Of a DNA stretch of 45,574 nucleotides, positions 8,305-17,170 are shown one piece after another; the stretch's first letter is position 1; each line of letters opens with the position of its first letter. The notes below the pieces were generated by a model. It saw only the letters and a program-made list of their open reading frames with translations, had not been told where the DNA came from and did no database searches. The position numbers and the translations under genes are program-made. The stretch is from positions 1 through 45,574 of the forward strand of contig JBEKCS010000029.1 in NCBI GenBank assembly GCA_050014755.1, in the 5' to 3' direction. Origin of the DNA: Bog-756 sp050014755. Lineage in GTDB: Bacteria > Actinomycetota > Acidimicrobiia > Acidimicrobiales > RAAP-2.

Positions 8305-8335
8305 TCCCGCCGACAGGCCGGCTCACCGTCACCAC
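8305..8335 (+). repeat. Right attachment-site copy (displaced rnpB 3' end)
   Basis: This is a second copy of the last 31 bp of rnpB with one mismatch. Nothing upstream of it resembles the rest of RNase P RNA: identity begins abruptly at 8305 and ends at 8335. It stands 20 bp beyond the 3' end of the convergent GGDEF-EAL gene. It is best explained as the fragment displaced when the island entered. Confidence 0.8.
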
Positions 8336-8355
8336 GCCTGTCTCCAGGGGATCCG

Positions 8356-10683
8356 CTACCGGCTCGCGGAGGAGCGCGGAAGTCCGATGTTCGACGTATC
8401 CGCCAACAATTCGTCCACGTCCGCCACTTCGAGCGGTCGAGCGAACAAGAACCCTTGTGCAGTATCCACATTCTCTGCAGCGAGATGGCGCCGCTGGGCG
8501 TTGTTCTCGACCCCTTCGGCCACGGTCTCGAGATGGAGGGCTGAGCCCAAGAGGACCATGCTGTGGACCAATGCTGCGGCCTCCTCAGTTTCAGCAACCG
8601 CCGCCACGAACGACCTATCGATCTTCAGCACGTCAATCGGGAATTGGCGGAGGTAGGCCAGTGACGAATAGCCGGTGCCGAAGTCGTCGACGGCCAGACG
8701 CACACCCAGCGTCTTCAAGAATGTAAGCCGAGCAACGGTCCCTTCGACATCGTGCATCAAGGTGGATTCCGTAAGTTCGAGAATGCAGCGAGCGGGGTCG
8801 AAACCGGTTGTGTCCAAGGCCTCGCGGACGTCGTCGACGAACTGGTCCAGCTCGACCTGTTTGGCGGAGACATTGATCGAGACGGTGAATTGATGCCCGC
8901 GCCCTTGCCAGATCGCCCCTTGCCGACACGCTTCGTTGAGAACCCACCTTCCGATGGGCACGATCAGACCGCTGGCCTCGAGTTCGGGGATGAACTCGTC
9001 TGGCTGCACCACCCCCCGGGTCGGATGACGCCAGCGCAGCAATGCCTCCACTCCGGTGAATGCCCCCGACGCCAGGTCGACCACCGGCTGGTAGAGCAGG
9101 AAGAACTGGTCGGACTCGAGAGCGCGGCGCAGGTCCATGTCGAGGTCCCGGCGATCGTCGACGACGTTCTGCATCGAAGGTGCGAAGACGACGGCACGTT
9201 GCTTTCCCGCGGCCTTGGCCTGGTAGAGGGCGATGTCTGCATCGCGCAGGAGCTCGCCGGACGTTGCCAGCCCGTTCTCGGCGATGCCGATGCTGGCCGA
9301 AACGCTCAAGGGCGAGCTGCTACCGGCTATCTCAAACGGCGTGGCCAGCGCGTCGAGGATTCGAGCTGCGACCACCTCGGCTCCTGCGTCCAAAGAGTCA
9401 CCTTGAGCCACCACTACGAACTCATCGCCCCCCAGGCGTCCCACCGTGTCCTGTTCGCGGATTGCACTGGACAGCCTGGCACCCACTCCCACCAACAGCT
9501 CGTCACCGGCTGCATGGCCCAACGTGTCATTGACGTCCTTGAAGTTGTCGAGGTCCAAGAAGAGCACCGCCACCGGTGAGCGGTCTCGTCGAGACCTAGC
9601 CAGCATCTGGTCGATGCGGTCGAGGATCAGGGCCCGGTTGGGAAGCCCAGTCAGGGCATCGTGCAGGGCCTGATGATGCAGCTCCTGGGTTCGTTCACGC
9701 ACCAGAGTCATGGCCCGAGATCGCCCCGTACCGAGCAGGTAGATGAGCGCCGCAAGCAATCCGCTCAGGAGGATCCCGCCGAGGAGAAGCGCGAGTGCAT
9801 TGCCGTTGGCCGTGATCCCACTACCGCGGACGGCCGCGTACGTTTGGATCCGCCATCCGTTGTGGAGGTCCGTCGTATGCGATGCGGCCCCAACTGGCGG
9901 CGTTCCCCCTCTGTAGGTGGCGCTGGATGCGCCGGCATGGAAATGAATGGCGATCGCGGTGCCCGGGTGGCCCCTTAGTGCCTGGTCAAGGATGAAGGTC
10001 GGGTTGGTCTCCAGGCCGACAACACCGAGAAGGCTTGCGACGCGAGCTTGGGCGGTGGGCGGCGTCGCCTCGCCAGGATAGACCGGTGCGATGACCACCA
10101 GGAAACTCGTCTTGCCGATCGTGTAGGGAACGTAGCTGTTTCCGTCCAGATCCTGCGCCTCCTCAGACTTGGCCGTCTGTGAGGCGCAGACGTCGTAGCC
10201 CAGTGGTGGCAGTTGCCCACCGTTCAACCACGAGAATTGAGTGAGGCAGTAGTACGGTCGATTTTCTGGCGGCGGCGTGACTTGGAATGTGAAATCCGGT
10301 GGTACCGGTTGGGGAGGGTCAGCAAGAAACCGAGCGACGAACTGCGACAGTTGATCGGGTCGGACGGCGGCGTCAAAACCGAGTTCACGAACCTCCGGTT
10401 CGCGCTCGGTGACCTGCATCGACTTGACCCAGCTCAAGAACTCAGTATTCGTCATGTCCGGGTTCTGGATTATGAATGCTTCCGTACTGACGACCAGGCC
10501 GTTCTCCTGGGCGATCGCCAACTGCAGATTCGACGCGATTCCCATCGATGACGCGACGAACGCTTGGTGTGCCTGGCGCGCACCGTTTCGGGCTACCGTC
10601 GAAGCAGCGAGTAGCGATCCCGATATGCCGACAGTGAAGAGCAGCACTGCGGCGACTACCCAGATCCACCGTTGCCGCCTCAT
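8356..10683 (-). CDS. CHASE-GGDEF-EAL cyclic-di-GMP signalling protein
   Basis: This 775-residue membrane protein is predicted to make and/or break cyclic di-GMP. A first membrane helix (WIWVVAAVLLFTVGISGSLL) is followed by about 270 extracytoplasmic residues with the look of a CHASE sensor. A second helix (ALALLLGGILLSGLLAALIY) precedes the cytoplasmic domains. The GGDEF motif is intact at residues 418-422, with an RxxD inhibitory site at 409-412, so diguanylate cyclase activity with product feedback is expected. The EAL motif (546-548, EALLRW) is intact, with ELTEST, DDFGTGYSSL and AEGVEN present, so phosphodiesterase activity is also possible. The ATG at 10683 is chosen because it starts just before the first helix. 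It overlaps by one base the stop of a short upstream frame. It lies directly beyond the right end of the island. Confidence 0.9.
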   Translation of the reverse strand: MRRQRWIWVVAAVLLFTVGISGSLLAASTVARNGARQAHQAFVASSMGIASNLQLAIAQENGLVVSTEAFIIQNPDMTNTEFLSWVKSMQVTEREPEVRELGFDAAVRPDQLSQFVARFLADPPQPVPPDFTFQVTPPPENRPYYCLTQFSWLNGGQLPPLGYDVCASQTAKSEEAQDLDGNSYVPYTIGKTSFLVVIAPVYPGEATPPTAQARVASLLGVVGLETNPTFILDQALRGHPGTAIAIHFHAGASSATYRGGTPPVGAASHTTDLHNGWRIQTYAAVRGSGITANGNALALLLGGILLSGLLAALIYLLGTGRSRAMTLVRERTQELHHQALHDALTGLPNRALILDRIDQMLARSRRDRSPVAVLFLDLDNFKDVNDTLGHAAGDELLVGVGARLSSAIREQDTVGRLGGDEFVVVAQGDSLDAGAEVVAARILDALATPFEIAGSSSPLSVSASIGIAENGLATSGELLRDADIALYQAKAAGKQRAVVFAPSMQNVVDDRRDLDMDLRRALESDQFFLLYQPVVDLASGAFTGVEALLRWRHPTRGVVQPDEFIPELEASGLIVPIGRWVLNEACRQGAIWQGRGHQFTVSINVSAKQVELDQFVDDVREALDTTGFDPARCILELTESTLMHDVEGTVARLTFLKTLGVRLAVDDFGTGYSSLAYLRQFPIDVLKIDRSFVAAVAETEEAAALVHSMVLLGSALHLETVAEGVENNAQRRHLAAENVDTAQGFLFARPLEVADVDELLADTSNIGLPRSSASR

Positions 10684-10772
10684 CAGACCGCCGAACGAGT
10701 CAGCGTTGTGTGGCGCCCAACGGTGGGGGCAAGATCCGAACTCTCCCCGTAGACGCGCTTGCGATACTCCAT
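10683..10772 (-). CDS. Possible short leader ORF coupled to the GGDEF-EAL gene
   Basis: A 29-codon frame, starting MEYRKRVYGESSDLAPTVG, ends with a TGA that shares its last base with the ATG of the GGDEF-EAL gene (TGATG). That arrangement allows translational coupling. There is no clear ribosome binding site before either ATG. It could also be an N-terminal part of a longer open frame, or chance. Confidence 0.25.
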   Translation of the reverse strand: MEYRKRVYGESSDLAPTVGRHTTLTRSAV

Positions 10773-10972
10773 GATGCACCCAGTCGATTCGAACTCAGCC
10801 ACCCCGCAGGGCGATTTCCTTGTGCATCGACCTGTCGGACAGCTTCCTTGAGCGCGGGTGGGCACAGTACGGTGTCGTGAGCCGGGACGGTGGCCCGGGT
10901 TCGCTCGACCCAGGCTGCAGTCGTGGTGACGTTGACCGCCCGACCGAAACCGGAGCGGAACCAAGGCGGTGC

Positions 10973-11761
10973 CTACTTGGTGAGCTTCACCAGTCCCCAG
11001 CGCCGCCGCTCCAATGTTGCGGCGTACCACGCCCTCAGCGCGGCGATGCCCGGCCGTCGCAGCAGCCATTGCTTCGTCGAGCCATTGGGATTCCGCAGGC
11101 GGTACGCGGGCGCGATGAACCGCTGCGGATGGGGGAATACTTCGGCACCTGTGAATCCGACCTTGGAGGCGGCGGCGACGACCATCGGGGGCGTCATATC
11201 GCGTTCCGTGACTCCGTGACCAGACATGGCATCGCGAGACGTCACCGCATCGGCATGGCCCTTGCCGGGCTCGCAGACGATGCATACACCCCCGGGACGG
11301 AGCGCATCGAAGGCCAGCCTCAGCGGGTTGACCTCGTCGACGGAGTGATGGAGGGAATCGAAGAAGACGGCGATGTCGTAGCTGGCCGGATTCCCGATGG
11401 GATCATCGAAGTCGTGCACCTGGAACTGCACCCCCGCCTGGTGGTGATACTGGATGGCGAATGCGATCGCCTCGGGTGACAGATCGATGCCGTCGACCTG
11501 GTAGCCGCGTTGGGCGAAGAGCGCACTCGTCCACCCGGCTCCGCACCCGATGTCGAGGAGCCGCCCCGGGGGTGGCGGACAGAGCGCGAGTACCGACCCA
11601 AGTTCCTGGAGGTACTGGGCACAGTCCGGATCGGTCCACGGCTTCGTAGCCGCATGCAGCAGGCCGGCGTCACCGATGGCTCGGAAGTAGGCAGCCTCGC
11701 GGAGCTTGCGGTCAGCAGCGGTCACGGGAGTCAAGTTACTGTATCGCCGTCGCCGGGCCAT
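10973..11761 (-). CDS. Class I SAM-dependent methyltransferase
   Basis: A Rossmann-fold methyltransferase is clear from motif I (RLLDIGCGAGWTS), the acidic end of strand 2 (VDGIDLSPEAI), the motif VHDFDD and the post-motif YDIAVFFDSLHHSVDE. A variable C-terminal region carries VGFTGAEVFPHPQRF. Its substrate is not readable; proteins of this type act on small molecules, lipids or sugars. The ATG at 11761 gives 262 residues with GGCGGA just upstream. In-frame starts at 11803 and 11839 exist and would add a low-complexity leader. It is divergent from the membrane mannosyltransferase at 11870. A link to that glycosylation gene is possible but unproven. Confidence 0.8.
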   Translation of the reverse strand: MARRRRYSNLTPVTAADRKLREAAYFRAIGDAGLLHAATKPWTDPDCAQYLQELGSVLALCPPPPGRLLDIGCGAGWTSALFAQRGYQVDGIDLSPEAIAFAIQYHHQAGVQFQVHDFDDPIGNPASYDIAVFFDSLHHSVDEVNPLRLAFDALRPGGVCIVCEPGKGHADAVTSRDAMSGHGVTERDMTPPMVVAAASKVGFTGAEVFPHPQRFIAPAYRLRNPNGSTKQWLLRRPGIAALRAWYAATLERRRWGLVKLTK

Positions 11762-11869
11762 CGGTCCGCCGCTCGAATCCAGCACCACGCTTGCCGGGGC
11801 CATTCCACCGACAATTGCCGTACCACCGGCAGCCGTCACGCCATCGACAGATAGGGACAGTGCACCAGA

Positions 11870-13000
11870 TTGACCGAGACCAGCCTGGCGGATGACCTGC
11901 GTGAAGCCGCTTCTGCGTCGTGGCTGCCCTGGCTGGCCTCACGTGTCATCGTGCTCCTGTCCGTCGCCCTTGCGAAGTACGAGGTCTCCCACTTCCACAT
12001 CACCGACCAAAAAGCCGTCATCGAATCCCACGCGGGACTACTCGGGTCCGACGCAGGTTGGTACGCATCCATTGCCGCCCACGGCTACCACAACGCCGGA
12101 CAGTCCTCCTTGCGGTTCTTCCCTCTCCTGCCCGTTTCGGCTCGGCTGTTGCACGACGTCATCTTCCTCCCCGTGGGAGGTGCGCTCCTGGTGATCTCCA
12201 ATGTCTGCGCATTCGCACTGACGATGGGGATCTACTTCCTGACGAAATCCGAATTCGGAGACTCCGGTCCGGCGCGATCGGCCACGTGGTTGATCAATCT
12301 CGCCCCGGCCTCGTTCACCCTGGTCATGGGTTATTCGGATGCGCTGCTCATCTTCCTGGCCGTGGGTACCTTCATCTGCCTTCGCCGTCACCACTGGCTC
12401 CTGGCAGCAGTCCTTGGCTACCTGGCAGGAACCGCACGGCCACTCGGCTTCCTCTTGTTCCTACCCGCCGTGGTCGAGGCGTCCAGGGGACTACGGGCAG
12501 CCACGCGTTCTGAACAGGTGAGTCGGCTCGTTGCCGTCCTCGCACCGGTGGCCGGACTCATGACGTACCTGGTCTGGGTGGACGCCGAGTTCGGAAGCTT
12601 CACCCGTCCGCTGACGCTGCAAACCCAGTCGAGTCGGCACGGTGGGCTGACCGACCCGGTCGTGACCCTCTACCACGACGCCCGGAATCTGATCCAGGGA
12701 CACCACATCGGCACCGATCTGCATCTGCCCTGGGTCCTACTGGCGGCGTTTCTCATCGTCGTGGTGTTCCGGTCGCTCCCCTTCTCCTACGGACTGTTCG
12801 CATCAGGCGTCCTCCTGGTTGCGGCGTCGGGGTCGAACCTCGATTCCTTCGAGCGCTACGCCCTCGGGGCCTTCCCACTCATCATGGGTGGCGCCCTGTT
12901 GGTACGGTCGCGTCGCGTCGAGACGACCGTGCTCGTCGTCGGTGCGGCCTGTCTGTTCGGCTACTCGCTCCTGGCGTTCCTTGGCGCCTACGTACCTTGA
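11870..13000 (+). CDS. PIG-V-like integral membrane mannosyltransferase
   Basis: This 376-residue polytopic membrane protein has about eight to nine hydrophobic segments. The first outer loop contains SDAGWYASIAAHGYHN followed by LRFFPLLPVSARLL. This aspartate-plus-aromatic pattern is shared by GT-C-type mannosyltransferases of the PIG-V group, which use polyprenyl-phosphate mannose. Later landmarks are MGYSDALLIFLAVGTF and GTARPLGFLLFLPAVVE. The start is a TTG at 11870 with AGGGAC about twelve bases upstream; no ATG or GTG start suits the frame better. In actinobacteria such proteins decorate cell-envelope glycans or proteins. It is probably monocistronic, with a small hypothetical gene 120 bp downstream. 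Confidence 0.72.
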   Translation: MTETSLADDLREAASASWLPWLASRVIVLLSVALAKYEVSHFHITDQKAVIESHAGLLGSDAGWYASIAAHGYHNAGQSSLRFFPLLPVSARLLHDVIFLPVGGALLVISNVCAFALTMGIYFLTKSEFGDSGPARSATWLINLAPASFTLVMGYSDALLIFLAVGTFICLRRHHWLLAAVLGYLAGTARPLGFLLFLPAVVEASRGLRAATRSEQVSRLVAVLAPVAGLMTYLVWVDAEFGSFTRPLTLQTQSSRHGGLTDPVVTLYHDARNLIQGHHIGTDLHLPWVLLAAFLIVVVFRSLPFSYGLFASGVLLVAASGSNLDSFERYALGAFPLIMGGALLVRSRRVETTVLVVGAACLFGYSLLAFLGAYVP

Positions 13001-13122
13001 CCCCCTCCCCCGCCGGCTGACGGCCACGCCTGAGCGCCACCCTGCGTGACCGCCCGGAAGCGCACCGACGCATAAGTCGCTTGGCCCGAGCGGAATCGGG
13101 ACCATCCGGATAGATTTCCGGA

Positions 13123-13518
13123 ATGGGCAGACGGAGGATCATTCGCCGGTGGCGTCGCGAAGCCAGCCCGTTGATCGCCGCCCTCTGCTCGGCTCAGCAG
13201 GAACTCATGATCGCGGTGGGAGATCCGGGCGTGACCGTCATGGCCGCCTGCGACCAACTCGATCGGGCGATCGCGGATGCCGAACGCTGGATGATCTTGA
13301 ACCCGTGCCCCGACATCCAGGTGGCAGAGAGTGTTACCGACTTGGTGGCGGCGTGCTCCGGCATGTGGGCAATGATGACAGCCATCGCCCGACGAGCGCC
13401 GGCCGGCATCGACGCCGGAGCCCAGATGCTTCCGAGGACGTTCAGCGGCTACATGGTCGAGAGGGTGACCGCTCTCGCCCATGCGCGCGACGACATCCGC
13501 CGCTTCGGCTTCCGCTAG
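13123..13518 (+). CDS. Hypothetical helical protein
   Basis: This 131-residue protein begins with a strongly basic stretch (MGRRRIIRRWRREASP). It then appears entirely helical, with ACDQLDRAIADAERWMI and SVTDLVAACSGMWAMMTAI as amphipathic segments. No signal peptide or clear membrane helix is present. I recognise no family. The composition is protein-like and the ATG at 13123 opens the only good frame here, so a real gene is likely. It follows the mannosyltransferase on the same strand and converges on the TMEM175-like channel gene. Confidence 0.55.
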   Translation: MGRRRIIRRWRREASPLIAALCSAQQELMIAVGDPGVTVMAACDQLDRAIADAERWMILNPCPDIQVAESVTDLVAACSGMWAMMTAIARRAPAGIDAGAQMLPRTFSGYMVERVTALAHARDDIRRFGFR

Positions 13519-13685
13519 GACGTCATCGGTCACGCCAGATCCGATCCGGAGGATTCCGGCCGGCGACGGCTGGTGCGCCTCCGGATACCGCGACAGTGCA
13601 CCGCGACGAACTCACTAAAGTTGTGCGTGCTGGGTGCCGACGGGTGGAGTGCATGTGACCCTGCAGGGAACATGTGCGATGAGAC

Positions 13686-13722
13686 GAGATGCCCCTCCCC
13701 TTGCCCGGTCGGGGGGCATCTC
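13686..13722. terminator. Bidirectional hairpin between convergent genes
   Basis: The 10-bp arms GAGATGCCCC (13686-13695) and GGGGCATCTC (13713-13722) pair perfectly across a 17-base loop. The hairpin lies in the 299-bp gap between the hypothetical gene ending at 13518 (+) and the channel gene ending at 13818 (-), so it probably ends transcription from both sides. The rest of that gap shows no gene. Confidence 0.5.
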
Positions 13723-13817
13723 CGCGCCACCATCCTGGACGGGGCCCACACGTGACTGCGCCCAGGGATCCGAACCGTGTGACTGCTGCGGCCCGCTCGT
13801 GGCCAGGTCGGACCTGA

Positions 13818-14441
13818 TCAGTCAGCCGGCGGATCCGTCGGCACGTCCGGTCCGACCTTATCGAACTGGGACTGCACGAATCGGCGGTCGGGCACGAACC
13901 AGATCACCGCAACCGCGGCATAGAACACATACGACGCGACTGGGGTCACGAACGCCAGCCCGGCACCTGCCACATACATCAAGGCCGACGCGGTTCCCTT
14001 GACATCGAGCCCCACGGCCCGGGCGACGAACGAGTCCTTACCGTTGGCCGCGATGATGGTCCGTACCAGGATCCAGTAAGCGACTGCAGCGCCGAAGGCG
14101 ATGGCCCCGTAGGTGGCCGCCGGAAGAGCGTGGTTCGGATACCTCCCCACCCATCCCGTGACGATGGGCAGCAACGACAGCCAGAAGAGCAGGAACAGGT
14201 TTGCCCACATGACCGACCCGTCCATCCGCTCGGTGGCCCGAAGCAGATGGTGGTGGTTGTTCCAGTAGATCCCGACCATGGCGAAGCTGAGCACGTAGAC
14301 CAGAAGCTCCGGAAGCACCTCGTGGACCGCCTGAAGGTCGGCTCCGTCCGGAGGTCTCACGTTGAAGGCCATGATCGTGATGATCACGGCCATCACGCCA
14401 TCGCTGAAGGTTTCCAGTCTGTCGGTGTCGTCGAGCTTCAT
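13818..14441 (-). CDS. TMEM175-family potassium channel-like protein (DUF1211)
   Basis: This 207-residue protein has about six membrane segments. It opens with RLETFSDGVMAVIITIMAF, the family's helix-1 signature (R-x3-FSDG-x-A-I), which forms the pore in bacterial TMEM175 channels. The next segments contain VYVLSFAMVGIYWNNHHHLL and ANLFLLFWLSLLPIVTGWVG, also standard for the family. A single six-helix unit fits bacterial members, which assemble as tetramers. The ATG at 14441 starts just before the motif. A GTG at 14468 in frame would add nine residues (RRRAFRTT type) and cannot be excluded. It is likely to conduct potassium across the inner membrane; its physiological role is unknown. Confidence 0.85.
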   Translation of the reverse strand: MKLDDTDRLETFSDGVMAVIITIMAFNVRPPDGADLQAVHEVLPELLVYVLSFAMVGIYWNNHHHLLRATERMDGSVMWANLFLLFWLSLLPIVTGWVGRYPNHALPAATYGAIAFGAAVAYWILVRTIIAANGKDSFVARAVGLDVKGTASALMYVAGAGLAFVTPVASYVFYAAVAVIWFVPDRRFVQSQFDKVGPDVPTDPPAD

Positions 14442-14652
14442 CGTCGTGCGGAACGCCCTTCGTCGCACCGGGTAGACCGCACCCTAACCGGGCACGGGTC
14501 CGGGTCGGACGACGGTTCCCACCTGGGAGGATTCCCCCAACCAGCGGCGGGGGGACGGCCTGCTCCAAATCCAGACATTCCCGACGGCGAAGACCGGATC
14601 AGGCGATTCCTGACCATCGGATGACGGTCCGGCGCTGGTAGTTTGGCTCGTC

Positions 14653-16281
14653 ATGGCCGACTCGGAACTCGACGGAGCGCGACCCGACGCACGTCAGCCG
14701 TCGAGCCCCTCGGGACGAAGGAAGGGACGGCACCGGGCCAAGCATGCAAAGCGCCGGCGCTCCCAGACCTTCCTCCTGGTCGCCATCGTGCTGGTATCCG
14801 TACTGGTGCTGGTGGTCGCGGGTGGCGCCGGCTACACGTGGTACCTGAACCACCAGGTGACCCGCATCGACGTGAAGGGGCTGACTGCGGCCCCGAGCAA
14901 GGGCGTCGATCTGGGAACCGAGAACATCCTCCTAGTCGGCTCCACCTCCCGCTGTGCGCTCGCGGTACAGGCGACCGTCTACGGGCTCTGTTCCCAGGGT
15001 GTCGACGGGGTCAACAGCGACGTGGTCATGATCCTCCATCTCGACCCCAGCGTCCCGAGCGTGTCGATCCTTTCGATACCCCGGGACCTCTTTGTGCCGA
15101 ACGCCCGGGCCGAGGGCGCATACAAAATCGACGCCGCGCTCTACGAGGGGCCCACCCAGCTCGTCGCGGCCGTCGAGGAGGACTTCGGGATCCCGATCCA
15201 GCACTACGTCGAGCTCAACTTCGACGGTTTCGGGAACGTGGTCAACGCGCTCGGCGGGATCTACATGTACTTCCCGGAACCGGTCTACGACTCCTATTCC
15301 GACCTCGACGTCACGACGACCGGATGCCGCTTCCTCAACGGATGGCAGGCTCTCCAGGTCGTCCGGGCCCGCCACCTCCAGTACCAGCCACCCGGTGATA
15401 CCGACACCGACCCGCATGATTGGCCGCAGGAGGCCCAGAGCGATCTGGCGCGCATCCAGCGGGACCACGAGTTCCTCAGGGTGATGGCCACCGCCGTCGC
15501 CAAGCGGGGGCTCAGCAATCCGATCACCGACGAGCAGCTCCTTTCCGGGATCGTCGGGCAACTCACCGTCGATGACGGCTTCACCCTGTCGGACATGGTG
15601 AACCTGGTGCTCACGTATCACGACGTGAGCATCTACAACGCCCCTCAGCTGACCGTCCCGGTGGCGGTGGACCAGGAGGGGAACTACTACTACGACGGAA
15701 GTAGTTACGGGGACGTCGAGTTCCCGGTAGAGCCCGAGGACCAGCAGACCGTCGATCAATTCCTCGGGGTGTCTCCGACGACCGACACCATGAACGGTGG
15801 CCGCCTCACGTCGCCCGACGCGGTTACCGTCTCGGTGCTCAACGGGACGGGCGCTTACGACCAGGCCGAGACGACGGCCGACGCCCTGGGACAGCTCGGG
15901 TTCGACATCGTTGGAACCGGGGACACGCCTGCGGTGGGCACCGAGTCGGAGACGCTGGTCACCTACTCCGAGATGACGCCCGCGGACGAGGCAGCGGCCC
16001 AGGCCGTGGCCGACTCCATCTCCGGGGCCGTGATCCTGGACTACGGAAAGACGACCGACGGAGCCGACGTTACCGTGACTACCGGCTCCAATTTCACCGT
16101 CGACGCGCCCATTGCCACCGCCACTACCACCACCTCGGCCCCGACCGGGGAGAGCCCGACATCGACCACGACCACGACGGCGCCGTCCGGCGGCGCATTC
16201 GGTGCGCCTACGACGGCGGTCGAACCGCTGGCGCCGTGGGACCCGAGGTCATGTACGGCCACCGGTGGCGAGGGCCCGTAG
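14653..16281 (+). CDS. LytR-CpsA-Psr (LCP) family cell-envelope protein
   Basis: This 542-residue protein likely attaches phosphate-linked polymers from lipid carriers to peptidoglycan outside the membrane. A basic cytoplasmic start (GRRKGRHRAKHAKRRR) and one membrane helix (FLLVAIVLVSVLVLVVAGGA) come first. The LCP domain (about residues 90-310) contains SVSILSIPRDLFV, YKIDAAL, FDGFGNVVNALGG, GWQALQVVRARH and SDLARIQRDHEF. Arg and Asp residues in these motifs hold the polyprenyl pyrophosphate in known LCP enzymes. A LytR C-terminal-type domain follows at about 395-480 (VTVSVLNGTGAYDQAE). The last 60 residues are a Thr/Ser/Pro tail. Given the glycan locus downstream, it may serve its product, but it lies more than 10 kb away and may be general. 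Confidence 0.9.
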   Translation: MADSELDGARPDARQPSSPSGRRKGRHRAKHAKRRRSQTFLLVAIVLVSVLVLVVAGGAGYTWYLNHQVTRIDVKGLTAAPSKGVDLGTENILLVGSTSRCALAVQATVYGLCSQGVDGVNSDVVMILHLDPSVPSVSILSIPRDLFVPNARAEGAYKIDAALYEGPTQLVAAVEEDFGIPIQHYVELNFDGFGNVVNALGGIYMYFPEPVYDSYSDLDVTTTGCRFLNGWQALQVVRARHLQYQPPGDTDTDPHDWPQEAQSDLARIQRDHEFLRVMATAVAKRGLSNPITDEQLLSGIVGQLTVDDGFTLSDMVNLVLTYHDVSIYNAPQLTVPVAVDQEGNYYYDGSSYGDVEFPVEPEDQQTVDQFLGVSPTTDTMNGGRLTSPDAVTVSVLNGTGAYDQAETTADALGQLGFDIVGTGDTPAVGTESETLVTYSEMTPADEAAAQAVADSISGAVILDYGKTTDGADVTVTTGSNFTVDAPIATATTTTSAPTGESPTSTTTTTAPSGGAFGAPTTAVEPLAPWDPRSCTATGGEGP

Positions 16282-16355
16282 ACGAGACTGGCGACGGTCC
16301 GACGGACGGACCCGTGTACCCTGCGCGTGTCCGTCCGCGACCCAGGGGAGCACCG

Positions 16356-17033
16356 ATGCCCACGCTGCAGCACCACGACGACATCTTCACACTCGACCTC
16401 GGGGACGGAGAGAACCGCTTCACCCAGGAGTGGATGGCCTCGATCACCGAGGCCCTCGACGAGGTGGACGCGGCAGGAGGGCCGCGGGCTCTGCTGACCG
16501 TGGCTACCGGCAAGATCTGGTCGAATGGCCTGGATCTCGACTGGTTGAGCGCCAATCTCGACCGGGCGACCGAGTACGTGGCCCAGGTGCAGGACCTGTT
16601 CGCCCGGGTTCTGGCGGCCGAAGTGCCCACGATCGCCGTTCTCCAAGGCCATACGTTTGCCGCCGGAGCCTTGCTGGCATTGGCCCACGACACCCGGATC
16701 ATGCGGTCCGACCGGGGATTCTTCTGCCTGCCCGAGGTCGACATCGGCATCCCGTTCTCCCCGGGGATGTCCGCGATGATCCAGGCCCGCCTCTCCCACG
16801 CCACGGCACACGAGGCGATGACGACCGGGCGCCGGTACGGCGGAACCGAGGCACTCGGTGCCGGCATCGTGTCGGCTGCGCTCCCGCTCGACGAGCTCCT
16901 TCCGGCCGCCACCGAGCTCGGACGGTCCCTGACCCCGAAGGCCGGACCCACCCTGCGGACGATCCGTACCACCATGTACCGCCACGCCATCGACCTGCTC
17001 CGCGAGCCGACCGTCATCGACCTGCCCGGGTAG
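16356..17033 (+). CDS. Enoyl-CoA hydratase/isomerase family protein
   Basis: This crotonase-fold protein of 225 residues is shorter than the usual 255-260. The first oxyanion-hole segment lies in TGKIWSNGLDLDWL and the second in LQGHTFAAGALLALAHDTRI. The segment FCLPEVDIGIPFSPGMSAMI holds an acidic residue at the place used by delta3,delta2-enoyl-CoA isomerases. The first-strand and SNGLD pattern resembles the plant and fungal isomerase branch more than classical hydratases, so isomerase activity is the better guess. The ATG at 16356 is chosen for its AGGGGAG ribosome binding site five bases upstream. It follows the LCP gene by 74 bp on the same strand, with no functional link evident. Confidence 0.85.
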   Translation: MPTLQHHDDIFTLDLGDGENRFTQEWMASITEALDEVDAAGGPRALLTVATGKIWSNGLDLDWLSANLDRATEYVAQVQDLFARVLAAEVPTIAVLQGHTFAAGALLALAHDTRIMRSDRGFFCLPEVDIGIPFSPGMSAMIQARLSHATAHEAMTTGRRYGGTEALGAGIVSAALPLDELLPAATELGRSLTPKAGPTLRTIRTTMYRHAIDLLREPTVIDLPG

Positions 17034-17047
17034 GCCCGACGCCCGGC

Positions 17048-17067
17048 GGGGCGGGGCGGGGCGGGGC
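17048..17067 (+). repeat. Four perfect GGGGC repeats (G-quadruplex motif)
   Basis: Four tandem copies of GGGGC form four G-tracts of four bases separated by single C loops. It lies 15 bp after the enoyl-CoA hydratase stop and about 100 bp before the ECF sigma factor start, on the coding strand. Such a motif can form a very stable quadruplex in DNA or in the nascent RNA. A regulatory role is inferred. Confidence 0.6.
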
Positions 17068-17170
17068 GGACCGATCGTGATATTCCTGCAGCGGTTCGAC
17101 GCGTTCGAACGTGTGGAATCTTGACGATCCACGCAAAGGCGACGGGTGCGACCGGAGAGAGGGCCGGACC

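Noticed and set aside
8305..8335. A possible second, partial rnpB gene
   Set aside because: Only the last 31 bp match; none of the conserved RNase P core is present upstream, so it is an att-like fragment and not a gene.
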